Assembly: GCF_949987535.1 (NCBI RefSeq)
Contig: NC_080073.1
Span: forward strand, 91,551,344 to 91,615,343
DNA from: Balaenoptera acutorostrata
Lineage: Eukaryota > Chordata > Mammalia > Artiodactyla > Balaenopteridae
Length of the DNA stretch: 64,000 nucleotides
Direction: 5' to 3'
Below the pieces are notes generated by a model, which searched no databases, was not told the origin of the DNA, and saw only the letters and a program-made list of their open reading frames with translations. The translations under genes and the position numbers were made by a program. Shown here one piece after another: positions 37,376 to 49,051 of the stretch. Position 1 is the first letter of the stretch; the number at the start of each line of letters is the position of its first letter.

Positions 37376-37753
37376 AATGTGTATACATATACAATGGAAT
37401 ACTACTCAGCCATAAAAAAGAACAAAACTTTGCCATTTGCAGCAACATGGATGGACTTGGAGGTCATTATGCTAAGTGAAATAAGTCAGACAGAGAAAGA
37501 TAAATACTGTATGATATCACGTGTGGAATCTAAAAAATACAACAAACTAGTGAATATAATAAGAAAGAAGCAGACACAGATATAGAGAACTAGTGGTTAC
37601 CAGTGGAGGGGGAGGGGCAATTTAGGGGTGGAGGAGAGGGAGGTACAAACTACTGGGTGTAAGATAGGCTCAAGGATGTATTGTACAACACAGGGAATAT
37701 AGCCAATATTTTGAAATAATTGTAAATGGAAAGTAACCTTTAAAAATGGTATG

Positions 37754-37865
37754 GCAAGAGGGAAGAGATATGGAAACATATGTATATGTATAACTGATTC
37801 ACTTTATTATAAAGCAGAAACTAACACACCATTGTAAAGCAATTATACTCCAATAAAGATGTTTA
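37754..37865 (+). mobile_element. Very short (112 bp) LINE-1 3'-end insertion
   Basis: Contains only the terminal L1 segment (TGTATAACTGATTCACTTTA, CTCCAATAAAGATG). Perfect 12-bp copies of AAAAATGGTATG at 37742-37753 and 37866-37877 bound it. Excising it joins an older L1 3' tail (CTTTAAAAATGGTATGAAAA). An extreme 5' truncation. Confidence 0.82.
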
Positions 37866-37994
37866 AAAAATGGTATGAAAATTAAAAATTTTAATTAAAA
37901 ATAATTCAAAGAAAAATTAATAAAACATGTTATCACCAAAAGATAAAATTAATCAATAACTGAGCTCAGAGGCATGGAATTTTCTAATCTAACT

Positions 37995-38855
37995 GATAAA
38001 GAATTCAAAATGATAGTTTGTAAGAAACTCAATGAACTACAAGAAAACTCAGAAAGATAGTTCAATGAAACCAGGAAAAATATACATGAACAAAATGAGA
38101 TATGTACCAAAGAGATGGGAATCATAAAAAAATAGAGATTCTGAAGCTGAGGAATTCAATGAATTACATGAAAAATACAATAGAGAAAATCTGCAGTAGA
38201 GCAGAGAAAATGGAAGACAGAATAAGTGAACTGGAGAACAGGAATTTTGAAATAACCCAGTTAGAGCAGAACAAAGAAGAAAAGAATGAAAAAGAGTGAA
38301 GAAAGCTTACATAATCTAAGAAATTCCATCAAAATGACAAATATTAGAATAATAGGGTTTCCAGAAGGACAAGAGCAGGAGAAAGAAGCAGAAACTTTAT
38401 TTAAAGAAATAAAAGCTCAGAACTTCCCAAACGTGGGGAAAGACTTAGATACCCAAGTTCACGAAGCTAACAGCTCATCCCATTATCTCAAGGCAAAAAG
38501 ACTTTCTCCAAGACACATTATAGTGAAACTGTCAAAAATCAAAGATAAAGAGAGAATCCTAAAAGCAGTCAGGGAAAAAACGATTATAACCTACAAAGGA
38601 GCCCCATTAGGCTAACAGCAGACTTTTCAGCAGAAACCCTATAGGCCAGCAAAGAGTGAAATGACAGATTCAAAGTGTTGAAGGAAAAAAATATTTCCAG
38701 CCAAGAATACTCTGTCTGGCTAAGTTACCCTCCAGATATGAAGGGGAAACAGAATCTCTCTCAGACAAAGAAAAGCTGAGTGAGTTTGTCACCACTAGAC
38801 CTGCCCTGCAGGAAATGTTGAAAGGAGTTCTTCAAGCTGAAATGAAAAGATGCTA
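37995..38855 (+). pseudogene. L1 ORF1 remnant
   Basis: Two open pieces (38102-38299 and 38286-38615) overlap by 14 bases and together give the L1 ORF1 order. A coiled coil ends KMEDRISELENRN, then comes the RNA-recognition start NIRIIGFPEGQEQEKEAE, then SPRHIIVKLSKIKDKERILK. The C-terminal domain continues in another frame to about 38855 (LSEFVTTRPALQEMLKG-like). Compared with the intact ORF1 at 49793-50698, the N-terminus carries stops. Confidence 0.82.
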
Positions 38856-39142
38856 ATTAGTGTCAAGAAAAGATGAAAGTAGACAGCACACTGGTAAAGG
38901 TAAATATACAGTCAGACTTAGAAAACTCTAATTCTGTAACAGGATGGTGTGTTAACCACTTACCTGTAGTATAAAGATTAAAGGAGAAGAGTATTAAAAA
39001 TAATTATAACTACTAAATTTGTTAATGAATAGACAATATAAAGAGCAGTAAATAATAACATCAAAAGGATAAAAGGAGTAAAAAGGTAAAGTTTTGTAGG
39101 CAAAAGTTAGGTTGCTATTAGCTTAAAATAGACTGCATTATT

Positions 39143-39478
39143 ATTTCTTTTTAATATATTTATTTATTTATTTATTTTTGACTGCATTGGGTCTTCGTTG
39201 CTGCACACAGGCTTTCTCTAGTTGCGGCGAGCAGGGGCTACTCTTCGTTGCGATGCATGGGCTTCTCACTGCAGTGGCTTCTCTTGTTGCGGAGCAGGGG
39301 CTCTAGGCACGTGCGCTCAGTAGTTGTGGCTCACGGGCTCTAGAATGCAGGCTCAGTAGTTGTGGTGCACGGGCTTAGTTGCTCTGAGGCATGTGGGATC
39401 TTCCTGGAACAGGCCTCGAACCTGTGTCCTCTGCATTGGCAGGCGGATTCTTAACCACTGTGCCACCAGGGAAGTCCC
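39143..39478 (-). mobile_element. Older CHR-family SINE, reverse orientation, with an internal duplication
   Basis: Tail complement (TTTATTTATTTATTTATTTT) at about 39160, end CACCAGGGAAGTCCC at 39478. TAGACTGCATTATT at 39129-39142 and TAGACTGTATTATT at 39479-39492 form a 14-bp duplication with one mismatch. GCTCAGTAGTTGTGG occurs twice, 36 bp apart (39315 and 39351), a feature the younger CHR-1 copies here lack. Confidence 0.88.
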
Positions 39479-39579
39479 TAGACTGTATTATTTATGAGAC
39501 ATTCTGTGTAAGCCTCATGGCAACCACAAAGCAAAACCTAGAGTAGATTCACAAAAGATTTTTTTTTTTTAAGGGGGAT

Positions 39580-40150
39580 GGGGATGAGAGTGACATCAAC
39601 GAGATAGAAGGCTAGGAGGTCCCAATACTGGTCTCCGCGCCTAACATACACAAAAAACAAAAACAGTACATAAGCAACTACATACTGAAGTAAACAGTTC
39701 AGGGAAATCTTGGGACTACAAAGAACCAGCAAAATCCCCATGGAGCTCAGAAACCAAGAATGGCAGCATAGAAAAGTACAGAAAATATTTTGCCCGTGTC
39801 ATCCCATAGCCCAGTCAAGAGCAGATCAGCACCAGGAGGGATGTCCTTGGAGGAAGTTCACCACACAGGGAGGAAAGCAGGAGAACCCAGCAAGCCCCAC
39901 CAATGTGGACGTTTGCAGCCTGTGCTACAGAGGTCTCCCATGATCGTCACCAACACTGATCCCAGCTGAGCCGCCTGGAGAGCCCCCTTCTGCATCAACT
40001 CCCAGAGGCTGGAGCTGCTGCTGAGATGAGAGTTGCCCTTAGGGACCCTGGTTTCTGCTGAGCCCTGTTCTCAGGGATTGGGTGCTACACACAGCATCTC
40101 CCCATCAATGACACCAGAGCTGCCACTGCTCTTTGCCCATCCTTGTGAAG
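39580..40150 (+). mobile_element. LINE-1 5' UTR fragment
   Basis: Starts at GTGACATCAACGAGATAGAA, similar in layout to the L1 5' end at 32905. It continues through GC-rich 5' UTR-type sequence to about 40150. No ORF1 follows, so the copy is cut off. Assigned by resemblance of context; moderately uncertain. Confidence 0.55.
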
Positions 40151-40862
40151 TCTGTAATTGTCACTTTGGTTAACTAGATAACTAAGTATTTTGCTAGTCA
40201 CTGTTTCACAGTGCCCTATGATCCTGTTTGACCAAGTTTTTTAAATCTTTTGATATTTTTCACAAACTACCCTCCCCACCCCCAAATCCAATTGTAAATG
40301 AAGTCTTTTTGACCTCAAACTAACTTCGGGATTTTTTTTTTTTTTCAGAGGGTCCTTGGAACATTTCAAATGATTTGTTCTCTCTCCTTATAAAAAGAGA
40401 GATGTTGCGCTAATTAGGCACATTTGATATGTTAAATCATATGGGAAGCATTGTCAAATAAGTAGTGCCTAAACTTTTTTAGATTACATTTGTAAGGATT
40501 ATGTTATTAATGTAAGTATTCCAGAAATTGTATGAAATTCCTAGAAATCGGATATGTCCTGGTATGTTATCACTTGTAATTATAGTTATTATCTTGAAGT
40601 GTTATGTCACAGAAATAAGCAAATTTCTTTGTCAACTGCAACTCTCATTAAATTTTTAATGGCCATTTTGAAGTCTTTTGTCCTTCACAGTTATTGTTTT
40701 ACTCTAATGATTTTACAAAAGTATTCCTACAAAAGTGCTTTATCTTCAGAGAGATTTGTGGAGGACACTGACAAGATCATACCACTGAACTAAATAAGAA
40801 TTTACAGAACTCTAATAGAGAAACTGATGGCTTCATAAAACTTGTAACAAAAGATCAAGATT
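40151..40862. other. Apparently unique AT-rich DNA
   Basis: No gene or repeat is recognised apart from a T-run at 40331-40345. Confidence 0.5.
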
Positions 40863-40872
40863 AACAAGTATT

Positions 40873-41136
40873 GGGGCTTCCCTGGTGGCGCAGTGGTTGA
40901 GAATCTGCCTGCCAATGCAGGTGACACGGGTTCGAGCCCTGGTCTGGGAAGATCCCACATGCTGCGGAGCGACTAGGCCCGTGAGCCACAATTGCTGAGC
41001 CTGCGCGTCTGGAGCCTGTGCTCCGCAACAAGAGAGGCTGCGATAGTGAGAGGCCCGTGCACCGCGATGAAGAGTGGCCCCCGCTTGCCACAACTAGAGA
41101 AAGCCCTCGCACAGAAACAAAGACCCAACACAGCCA

Positions 41137-41191
<55 letters not shown>

Positions 41192-41210
41192 AATTAAAAA
41201 AAAAACAAAA
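40873..41210 (+). mobile_element. CHR-1 SINE with long (TAAA)n tail
   Basis: Starts GGGGCTTCCCTGGTGGCGCA, B box GGTTCGAGCCC near 40930, body to AACACAGCC. The (TAAA)n tail at 41137-41191 is followed by A-rich sequence. Perfect AACAAGTATT copies at 40863-40872 and 41211-41220 are the target duplication. Confidence 0.94.
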
Positions 41211-41220
41211 AACAAGTATT

Positions 41221-42728
41221 AATTACCTAGGACTCAATGAACTAAGAACGATGATTACATTTTTTTGGTGACTCTTAAATTTGAAATATTGCTGAACTTT
41301 TTAATGTTTTGATTTTTCAGATTTAAGGAAACTTTTTCTCTTAAGCTATCTATGGCTTACAGCAATTGAATAAAATGTAACTTCGTAAATAAAGATGAAG
41401 AATTTACTTTTTTTCTCTGCCTGATCCCTCCAGAATTCATAAACTCTCAGTGAATATTTTTATTTTCATGGCAATACAGTTGTTTGCTATGAGTTCAACA
41501 AGAATGTGTTCTCCTTGTAATAGGACACAGTGGGAAACATTGGTCATGTTACCAAGGCTTTGACTGAAATGTCAAAGTACTGAGATTGACTTTATGAAGC
41601 CAATAAAGCCCCTGGGAAAAACAGCCTGGTATCTTGCTTATAGGGTTTCAACAGTCTTGTCATGTGAGTAAGGAAGGTAACTTCTTGGTAGGTACAAGAA
41701 CCTCAGAATATTTGGGGGGCCTTGAGAAGAGAGGAACTCATTCATATCTATAAATTATATAGATAGATAGATAGATAGATAGATATAGATATTGCAGGGA
41801 AAGTCTGATAGCAAGTATTTGGCTTGATATTTTGGTCTTAAGAGGCTAAAATTCAATTTGCAATTCCTATGAAAAGTTCCAGCCAAAGCAAATTAAAATA
41901 TTCTGTATGGTCAATTGCTATTCTTGTTGAACTTATGTCAATAATCAAGCCAAGTTTAATAAAACTAGACTTAATTTGCAAACAAATTAGTTTGACTATG
42001 GTTATCATTGATAGACATGGGGGTGATTGTAGAGAGAGAACTATGTTTCAGTAATACACCTTTATGGAAATTGGATTCTATTGATAGTTCTGTTAATTAT
42101 CTTTGTGGTTTTGTTTTCTACCTGTAAACTGGCCTATAACCTGAATTCTTCTAGTTTCCTCAAAATGTGGCTACAACTCTCCAAACTAGTATTTCCAATT
42201 TTTCTCCCACCCTTTTGTCTTGAAATCATGAAGAGCTACAACTGCCCTTTTTCTAAAGCCAGGCAAACTAAAGTTGGACAACTTGAAAGAAACTTCAGAG
42301 AAATTGACACCACAACTCATGTATAGACAATCTTCATGCCTGTTACTGTGTGGGCTATTCAGAAGACCACCTGAGAGGCATTCAAACTGCAAACCAGGAA
42401 AATCTATCAAATCCTCACTTCCTGTCCTTACTCTGAGGAATGCTTTGAGTTTGATATCTAGAAATCTTCTCTACCATCCACCATTCAGAACTCAGAAACT
42501 GGTTTATAATTTGCTACAGTCATTAACCATTGTTTTTCTTTTGTTTCCACAGAAATGCCTTATTAAGTACTTGATTTACTTGCACAATATAGGCCTAACT
42601 TTGGGAGCCCACCTTTATGGCTACCTCCTAAAATGAGACAAACCTGTTTAACTGAACAGACCTATTTTTAAGACTAAGAGATTAATTCAATGAAATAATA
42701 GAGCAATCTACCACCTCAGTTTTCAACA
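41221..42728. other. Apparently unique DNA with a (GATA)n microsatellite at 41759-41785
   Basis: No gene is recognised. Open frames of 120 codons or fewer near 42.2-42.6 kb overlap on both strands and carry no known motif. Confidence 0.5.
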
Positions 42729-43257
42729 TGTGAAACTTCCAGGGAAGTATCAGAGGAGGGAGATGATAGGGTTCAAGGCTGGGCTGCCCCAAATATGCCA
42801 AGGTAGCATATTGATTATTTTGAACAAAAGTTACTTGAGAAACAGCCAGTACAAAAATAACACTCTGATCCTCCTTTGTTCCCCTGAAAACAGGAAACAA
42901 ACTCCCATGGGAAGGTTTTCTCCCTATGCCAGGAGGATGGAGGGTATCCTTTTCCCCAGAGATAGGGAATTTGAGACCAAGAAAGCTGTATAAACAAACT
43001 TTGTTACTTTTTCATTAATTTGCTATTCCAAGCAATAACCCCTCTGTTTTGTCAAAACTTCACAAATAATTGATTCTTTGTCTAAAAAGGTATATAAACA
43101 TCTTGTTTCAGTCACTTCTTTGGTCCCATATCTATGGGGCCTCCATATGTGTGAAATTAAATTTTTTTTGTTTTTCTCCTGTTAATATATCTTTATGTCA
43201 ATTTGTCTATTAGACCAGCCAAAACAACTCGAAGAGAAAAATGTTCTCTCCCCTACA
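42729..43257 (+). mobile_element. Probable solo retroviral-type LTR
   Basis: Sequence from TGTGAAACTTCCAGGGAAG to CTCTCCCCTACA has TG...CA ends. It has a promoter-like block (GTCTAAAAAGGTATATAAAC near 43080), a TTGGTCCCATATCTATGGGG segment, an ATTAAA-type poly-A signal near 43156, and a T-rich end with TTAGACCAGCCAAAACAACT. This is the layout of a gammaretrovirus-like or ERVL solo LTR. Family not named; no clear flanking duplication. No viral coding sequence is present. Confidence 0.5.
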
Positions 43258-46200
43258 AAGTAAACGTGGAACATTCTTCAGAATAGACTGCATGTTAGGC
43301 TACAAACAAGTCTCAGTAAATTTAAGAATATTGATATCATATCAAGCATCTTTTCCAATCACAATGGTATGACACTAGAAGTCAACTACAAGAAGAAAAC
43401 TGGAAAACAACAAAAGCATGTGGAGACCACACCACATGCTACTAAGCAATCGATGGGTCAGTAAATAAATCAAAGAGGAAATCAAAAAATACCTTGAGAC
43501 AAATGAAAATGGAAACACAACCTTCCAAAATCTATGGTATGCAGCAAGAGCAATTCTAAGAGGGGAGTTTATTGCCACATAGGTCTACCTCAAGAAACAA
43601 GAAAAATCTCAAATAAAACACTCTAACCTTAAACATAAGGAACTAGAAAAAGAAGAACAAATGAAACCCAAATGTAGTAGAAGGAAGGAAATAATAAAGA
43701 TCAGAATGGAAATAAATGAAATAGAGACTAAAATAAATAGAAAAGATCAATGAAACTAACAGCTCATTCTTTGAAAAGATAAAGAAAATTGACAAAACTT
43801 TAGCCAGACTCATCAAGAAAAGAAGTGAAAGGACCCAAATAAATAAAATCAGAAATGAAAGACAAAGTTACAACCAATACCACAGGAATACCAAGGATAA
43901 GATACTGCTGTGAACAATTATATGCCAATAAACTGGAAAACCTAGAAGAAATGAATAAATTTTTAGAAACATACAATTTTCTAAGACTGAATCAGGAAGA
44001 AATAGAAAATCAGAATAAACCAATTACTAATAATGAAATTGAATCAGTAATCAAAAAAATTCCCTACAAACAAAAGTCCAGGACAAGACAGCTCCACAGG
44101 TGAATTCTACCAAATATGTAAAGAAGAATAATTACCTCAAACTATTCTTAAAAAATTCTCAAACTATTCAAAAAATTGAAGAGGAGGGAACACTTTCAAA
44201 TTCATTCTATGAAAACAACAGTACCTTGATACTAAAAGCAGACAAAGACACTACAAAAAAGAAAATTACCAGCCAATATTCTTGATGAACATAGATGAAA
44301 AATCCTGAACCAAGTATTAGCAAAGTGAATTCAACAATACATTAAAAGGATCAAACGCCATGATCGGGATTCCAAGGATGCAATGATGGTTCAACATCTG
44401 TAAATCAGTCAATGTGATACACCACATTAACAAAATAAAATATAATATGATCATCTCAATAGATGCAGAAAAATCATCTGAAAAAAATTAACACCTATTT
44501 ATTATAAAATCTCTTAACAAAGTGGGTTTAGAGGGAATGTATCTCAACATAATAAAGGCCATATATGACAAATCCACAGCTAACATCATACTCAATGGTG
44601 ATAAAGCTGAAAGCTTTTCCTCTAAGATCAGGAGCAAAATAAGTGTGCCCACTTTTGCTGCTTTTATTAAACAGAGTATTGCAAGTCCTAGCCACAGCAA
44701 TTACACAAGAAAAATAAAAGGCAACCAAATTGGAAAGGAAGAAATAAAACCGTCACTATTTGCAGATGACATGATGCTATACATAGGAAACCCTAACGAC
44801 TCCACCAAAACACTATTAGAATAAATGAATTCAGTAGAGATGCAAGATACAAAATTAATACACAGAAATCTGGTGCATTTCTACATACTAATAACAAACT
44901 ACCAGAGGAAAAATTAAGAAAACAATTGTACTTACAATTGCATTAAAAAGAAGAAAATACCTAGGAATAAATTTACCAAGGAGGTGATAGACATGTACCC
45001 TGAAAACAATAAGACATTGATGAGAGAAAATAAAGACGACATAAATGTTGGAAAGATATACCATGTTCAGGGATTGGAAGAATTAATATTGTTAAAATCC
45101 ATACTACCCAAAGCAACATATAAATTCAATGCAATTCCTATCAAAATAGCAATAGCATTTTTCACAGAACTGGAACAAATAATCTTAAAATTTGTATGGC
45201 ACCACAAATGATCCCGAATAGCCAAAACAATCCCGAGAAAGAACAAAACTGGAGATGTCATGCTCCCTGACTTCAAACTATACTACAAAGCTATAGTAAT
45301 CAAAACAGTACAGTACTGGCACAAAAACTGACATAGATCAATGGAACTGAATAGAGCACACAGAAATAAACTCATGCATGTATGTTCAATTAATCTATGA
45401 CAAAGGAGGTAAGAATATACAATGGAGAAAAGATAGTCTCAGCAATAAATGGTGTTGGGAAAACTGGACAGCTACATGCAAAAGAATGAATCTGGACCAT
45501 TAACTTATACTATATACAAAAATAAACACAAAATGGATTAAAGACTTGAATGTAAGACATGAAACCATAAAAATCCTAGAAGAAAGCATAGGCACTCAGC
45601 TCTTTCACATTAGTCTCAGTGGTATCTTTTGGATATGTCTCCTCAGACAAGGTCAACAAAGCAAAGATAAACGTGTGGGACTATATCAAAGTAAAAAGCT
45701 TTTGTGAAGGAAACCAACAACAAAACAAAAAGGCAACCTACTGAATAGGAGAAGACATTTGCAAATATATATCTGTTAAGGAGTTAATATCCAGAATATA
45801 TAAAGAACTCAAACAACTTAATAGTAAAAAAAAAAAAAACCCCAAACAATTCGATAAAAAAATGGCTGAGGACTTCAATAGACATTTTCCCAAGGAACAC
45901 ATACAGATGGCCAACAGACACATAAAAAATGTTCAACATCATTAATCATCAGGCAAATGCAAATCAAAACCATAATGAGATATCACCTCACATCTGTCAA
46001 AATGGCTATTATAAGAAAGACAAAAAATAACAAGTGTTGGCAAGGATGTGGAGAAAAAGAAACCCTCATTCACTGTTGGTGAGAATGTAAACTGGTGCAG
46101 CCATTATGGAAAAGAATACAAAGATTCCTCAAAAAAGTTAAAAATAGAACTACCATATGATCCAACAATTTCACTTCTGGGTATTTACCTGAAAAAATGA

Positions 46201-46295
46201 AAATACTAATCTGAAAATCATATGCATTCCTATGTTCATTGCAGTGTTATTTACAATAGCCATGACTTAGAAACGAAGTATCCATACAGACAAAT

Positions 46296-46354
<59 letters not shown>

Positions 46355-46495
46355 ATACAATATTAGTCATAAAAAAGAATGAAATCTTGTGATTTGCAAC
46401 AACATGGAAGGACCTAGAGTGTATTATGCTAAGTGAAATGTCAGACAGAGAAAGACAAATACTGTATGATTTCACTTATATGTGGAATCTAAAAA
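43258..46495 (+). pseudogene. L1 ORF2 remnant
   Basis: Pieces include 43855-44103 (ENLEEMNKFLETYNFLRL, before the RT domain), 44522-44824 with the catalytic motif LFADDMMLY (about 44756-44782), and 44984-45211 (thumb, [12 protein letters not shown]). The Cys-rich C-terminal motif is partly visible near 46030-46090. Frames change repeatedly and stops occur throughout. Confidence 0.82.
46299..46354. repeat. (TA)n(CA)n compound microsatellite
   Basis: About 42 bases of TA followed by ACACACACACACAC in the L1 3' region. Confidence 0.95.
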
Positions 46496-46778
46496 ACAAA
46501 ACAAACAAAAAACCAGAAACAGAATCATAGATACACAAAACAAATTGGTGGTTGCTGGAGAGGAGGGAGTTGGGGGAATAGGCAAAATAGATGAAGAGGA
46601 CTAAGAGGCACAAACTTCCAGTTACAAAATAAATAAATCATGGAGAGTAATATACAGAATAGGAAATATGATATTTAGTGATATCGTAATAACTTTAAAT
46701 TACAACACGTGGTAACTAGACTTATGGTGATCATCTCATAATATACATAACTGTTGAATAACTATGTTGTACACCTGA

Positions 46779-48140
46779 ATCTGGACCACTATCTTACACC
46801 ATACAAAAAAATCAACTCAAAATGGATTAAAGACTTGAATGTAAGACCTGAAACCATAAAACTCCCAAAAGAAAACATGGGGAGGGGGGGCATTGTAGGG
46901 TCTTTGACATTGTATTGTCTTGTATGATATTTTGAATTTGACACCAAAAGCAAAGGTAACACAAGCAAAATAAACAAGTGGGACTACATCAAACTAAAAA
47001 GCTTCTGTACAGCAAAGGGAACTATCAACAAAATGAAGAGGCAACCTATGGAATGGGAAAAAAATATACAAATCATATCTGATAAGAGGTTAATATCAAA
47101 ATATAAAGAAATTATACAACAGAAAAAAATCCAATTAAAAAATGGGCAGAGGATCTGAACATTTTTCCAAAGACATAAAAATGGCCAACAGGTATAAGAA
47201 AAGGTGCCCAACATCACTAATAATCAGGAAAATGCAAATCAAAACCACAAGGAGATATCACTTCACCCCTGTTAGAAAGGCTCTTATCAAAAAGATAAGA
47301 AATAACAAGTGTTGGCTAAGATGTGGAGAAAAGGGAACCCTGTGCATGCTTGGTGGGAATGTAAATTGGTGCAGCCACTATGGAAAACAATATGAAGTTT
47401 CCTCAAAAAAATTAAAAATAGAACTAGCATACGATCTAGCAATTCCACTTCTGGTATTTATCTGAAGGAATCAAAATCACTATATTGCATTCCCATGTTC
47501 ATAGCAGCATTACTCACAATAACCACAACATGGAAATAATCTAAGTGTCCATCAACAGAGGAATGGATAAAGAAAATGTGGTGTACGTGTACAGTGAAAT
47601 GTTATTCAGCCACAAAAATGAATGTAATCCTGCCATTTGTAACAGCATGGATGGACCATGAGGGTATTATGCTAGGTGAAATAAATCAGACAGAGAAAGA
47701 CAAACACCATATGATCTCACTTATATATGGAACCTAAAAAAGAAAAATACATGGAATCTAAAAAGAGAAAAAAACAAACAAAAAACATGAGCCCAAATAT
47801 ACAGAACAGATTTGTTGTTGCCCAGAGGTGGAGTATGGGGGCTTGGGGAAATGGGTAAAAGGGGTCAATAGGTACAAACTTCCAGTTACAAAGTAAGTCA
47901 TGGAGATGTAATATACAGCATGGTGACTATAGTTAAAAGTACTGTATTGCATATTTGGAAGTTACTAAGAGTGTAGATTTTAAAAGTTCTTGTTATAAGA
48001 AAAAAATATCTAACTGCATGTGATGATGGATGTTAACTTATTGTGGGGATCATTTTGCAGCATATATTGAATCATCATGTTGTACACCTAAAACTAATAA
48101 AATGTTACGTGTCAATTATATCTCAATTAAAAAATAAAAG
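46779..48140 (+). mobile_element. Second LINE-1 3' part, fused to the preceding L1
   Basis: Restarts in the ORF2 C-terminal region (CTGGACCACTATCTTACACC) at the exact point where the first L1 stops. It continues to its own 3' end (TCAATTATATCTCAATTAAA near 48112-48131). The Cys-rich segment ([11 protein letters not shown], about 47319-47352) and MEYYSA-like end are decayed. No poly-A or duplication lies at the junction. Confidence 0.82.
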
Positions 48141-49050
48141 GAGGTACACAAAGGAAAAAGCAAGGGAATTTCCAGCTTCTGACATAAAAAATAGATTACA
48201 GAGCAGGACAGTAAACAGGTTATTGTTCTGGGAGAGAGTTTTCCAGGTAATTTGATTCCTTCTCTCCAATATATCAAGGGGCCTAGCCAAGAGGACCCCA
48301 TTCATCACAACACTTGAACTTGTAAGCAAAAGGAGGATATGACGTAGGGAAAGTAGAAGGAAGACTTCCTTTTTTCCCAGCCCTGGGTGATGGTGGGAAG
48401 GAAACTTAAGGGAGATTAAAGGAGGCAATTAAGACTGACCACTTTGTTCTGATGTCCCTGGATTGGGGCCCTGGGATGGAGAGATATGTTTCCTAAGTGA
48501 GGGTAACATGGAAGGCAGAAGAAAACCCTTGTCCTGGCTCCTGATTTAGGGCCCTGGGAAGAGGCCCCCTCTCAGTAAGTTCTGGCCCAGCCTGGATACA
48601 ACTGCACCATTGCAAAGGTGGGTACAGTCAGGCCAAGGAGGCTTGAGGTTTGTTTCCTGATCTCTGAGTTTCCATGTGGGGTGGATACTAGATGGAGCTC
48701 CAGTGGGCCTGCTTTGGAAGTTTTCCCAGGAAGGGTCAAATGACTCGGCTGCAGAGGCTAGGGTGGGCCCTCAGGCCTGCAGAATGGATGGAGACCTTGG
48801 CAGAGATCTGGGGTCTGAGGCCTGTGAAATTCAGGTGAACCCAATTTGGCCAGGAAGGAGCTCTGGTTCTGGGAAAGCTGAGAAAGACCAGCAGCCACTG
48901 AAGTTGGCTTAGGATCTGGCAGGAAAAGGGCATAGTGCCGCATTCTCAAAAGACCTGCAAAGACCTGGCTCTTCCCTGTACCATAACATACAGCCCTCAG
49001 ATCACACACCTAGGTACCACCTGGGGAACAGAAGTGGGCCAAGGGAGCTT
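48141..49050. other. Apparently unique, GC-moderate DNA
   Basis: No gene or repeat is recognised. Overlapping frames of 65-101 codons occur on both strands and have no motif. Confidence 0.5.
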
Positions 49051-49051
49051 G

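Larger units (their letters stand above)
32905..37741 (+). mobile_element. LINE-1 with long 5' UTR, decayed ORF1, 5' half of ORF2 and 3' end (internal deletion)
   Basis: The 5' UTR (about 32905-34740) begins near GACATCACCAAGGTGGTGAC and contains five diverged repeats. Decayed ORF1 lies at about 34740-35660, a spacer at 35660-36140, and ORF2 from about 36144 to 37375. The sequence then jumps to the L1 3' end (TACATATACAATGGAATACT, from about 37376), so about the RT half of ORF2 is missing. The old-type 3' end continues past a small L1 insertion into 37878-37905. Confidence 0.8.
37905..39575 (+). mobile_element. LINE-1 ORF1 region and inter-ORF spacer, split by an older CHR SINE
   Basis: ORF1-like sequence runs from about 38000 to 38855 and the spacer continues to 39575 (TAAGCCTCATGGCAACCACA). 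ORF2 is absent. A reversed SINE interrupts the spacer at 39143-39478. Confidence 0.8.
43258..46778 (+). mobile_element. LINE-1 ORF2 and 3' UTR, 5'-truncated, decayed
   Basis: Begins abruptly in the endonuclease region (ACGTGGAACATTCTTCAGAA) immediately after the LTR. It runs through RT and C-terminal regions to a 3' UTR with a TA/CA microsatellite, and stops at TGTTGTACACCTGAA (about 46778) before the normal terminal segment. It is then fused to a second L1. Confidence 0.85.

Noticed and set aside
42729..43257. Possible endogenous retrovirus provirus
   Set aside because: Only a single LTR-like unit is visible, with no gag, pol or env-like frame on either side. The reading frames nearby belong to L1 or are random.
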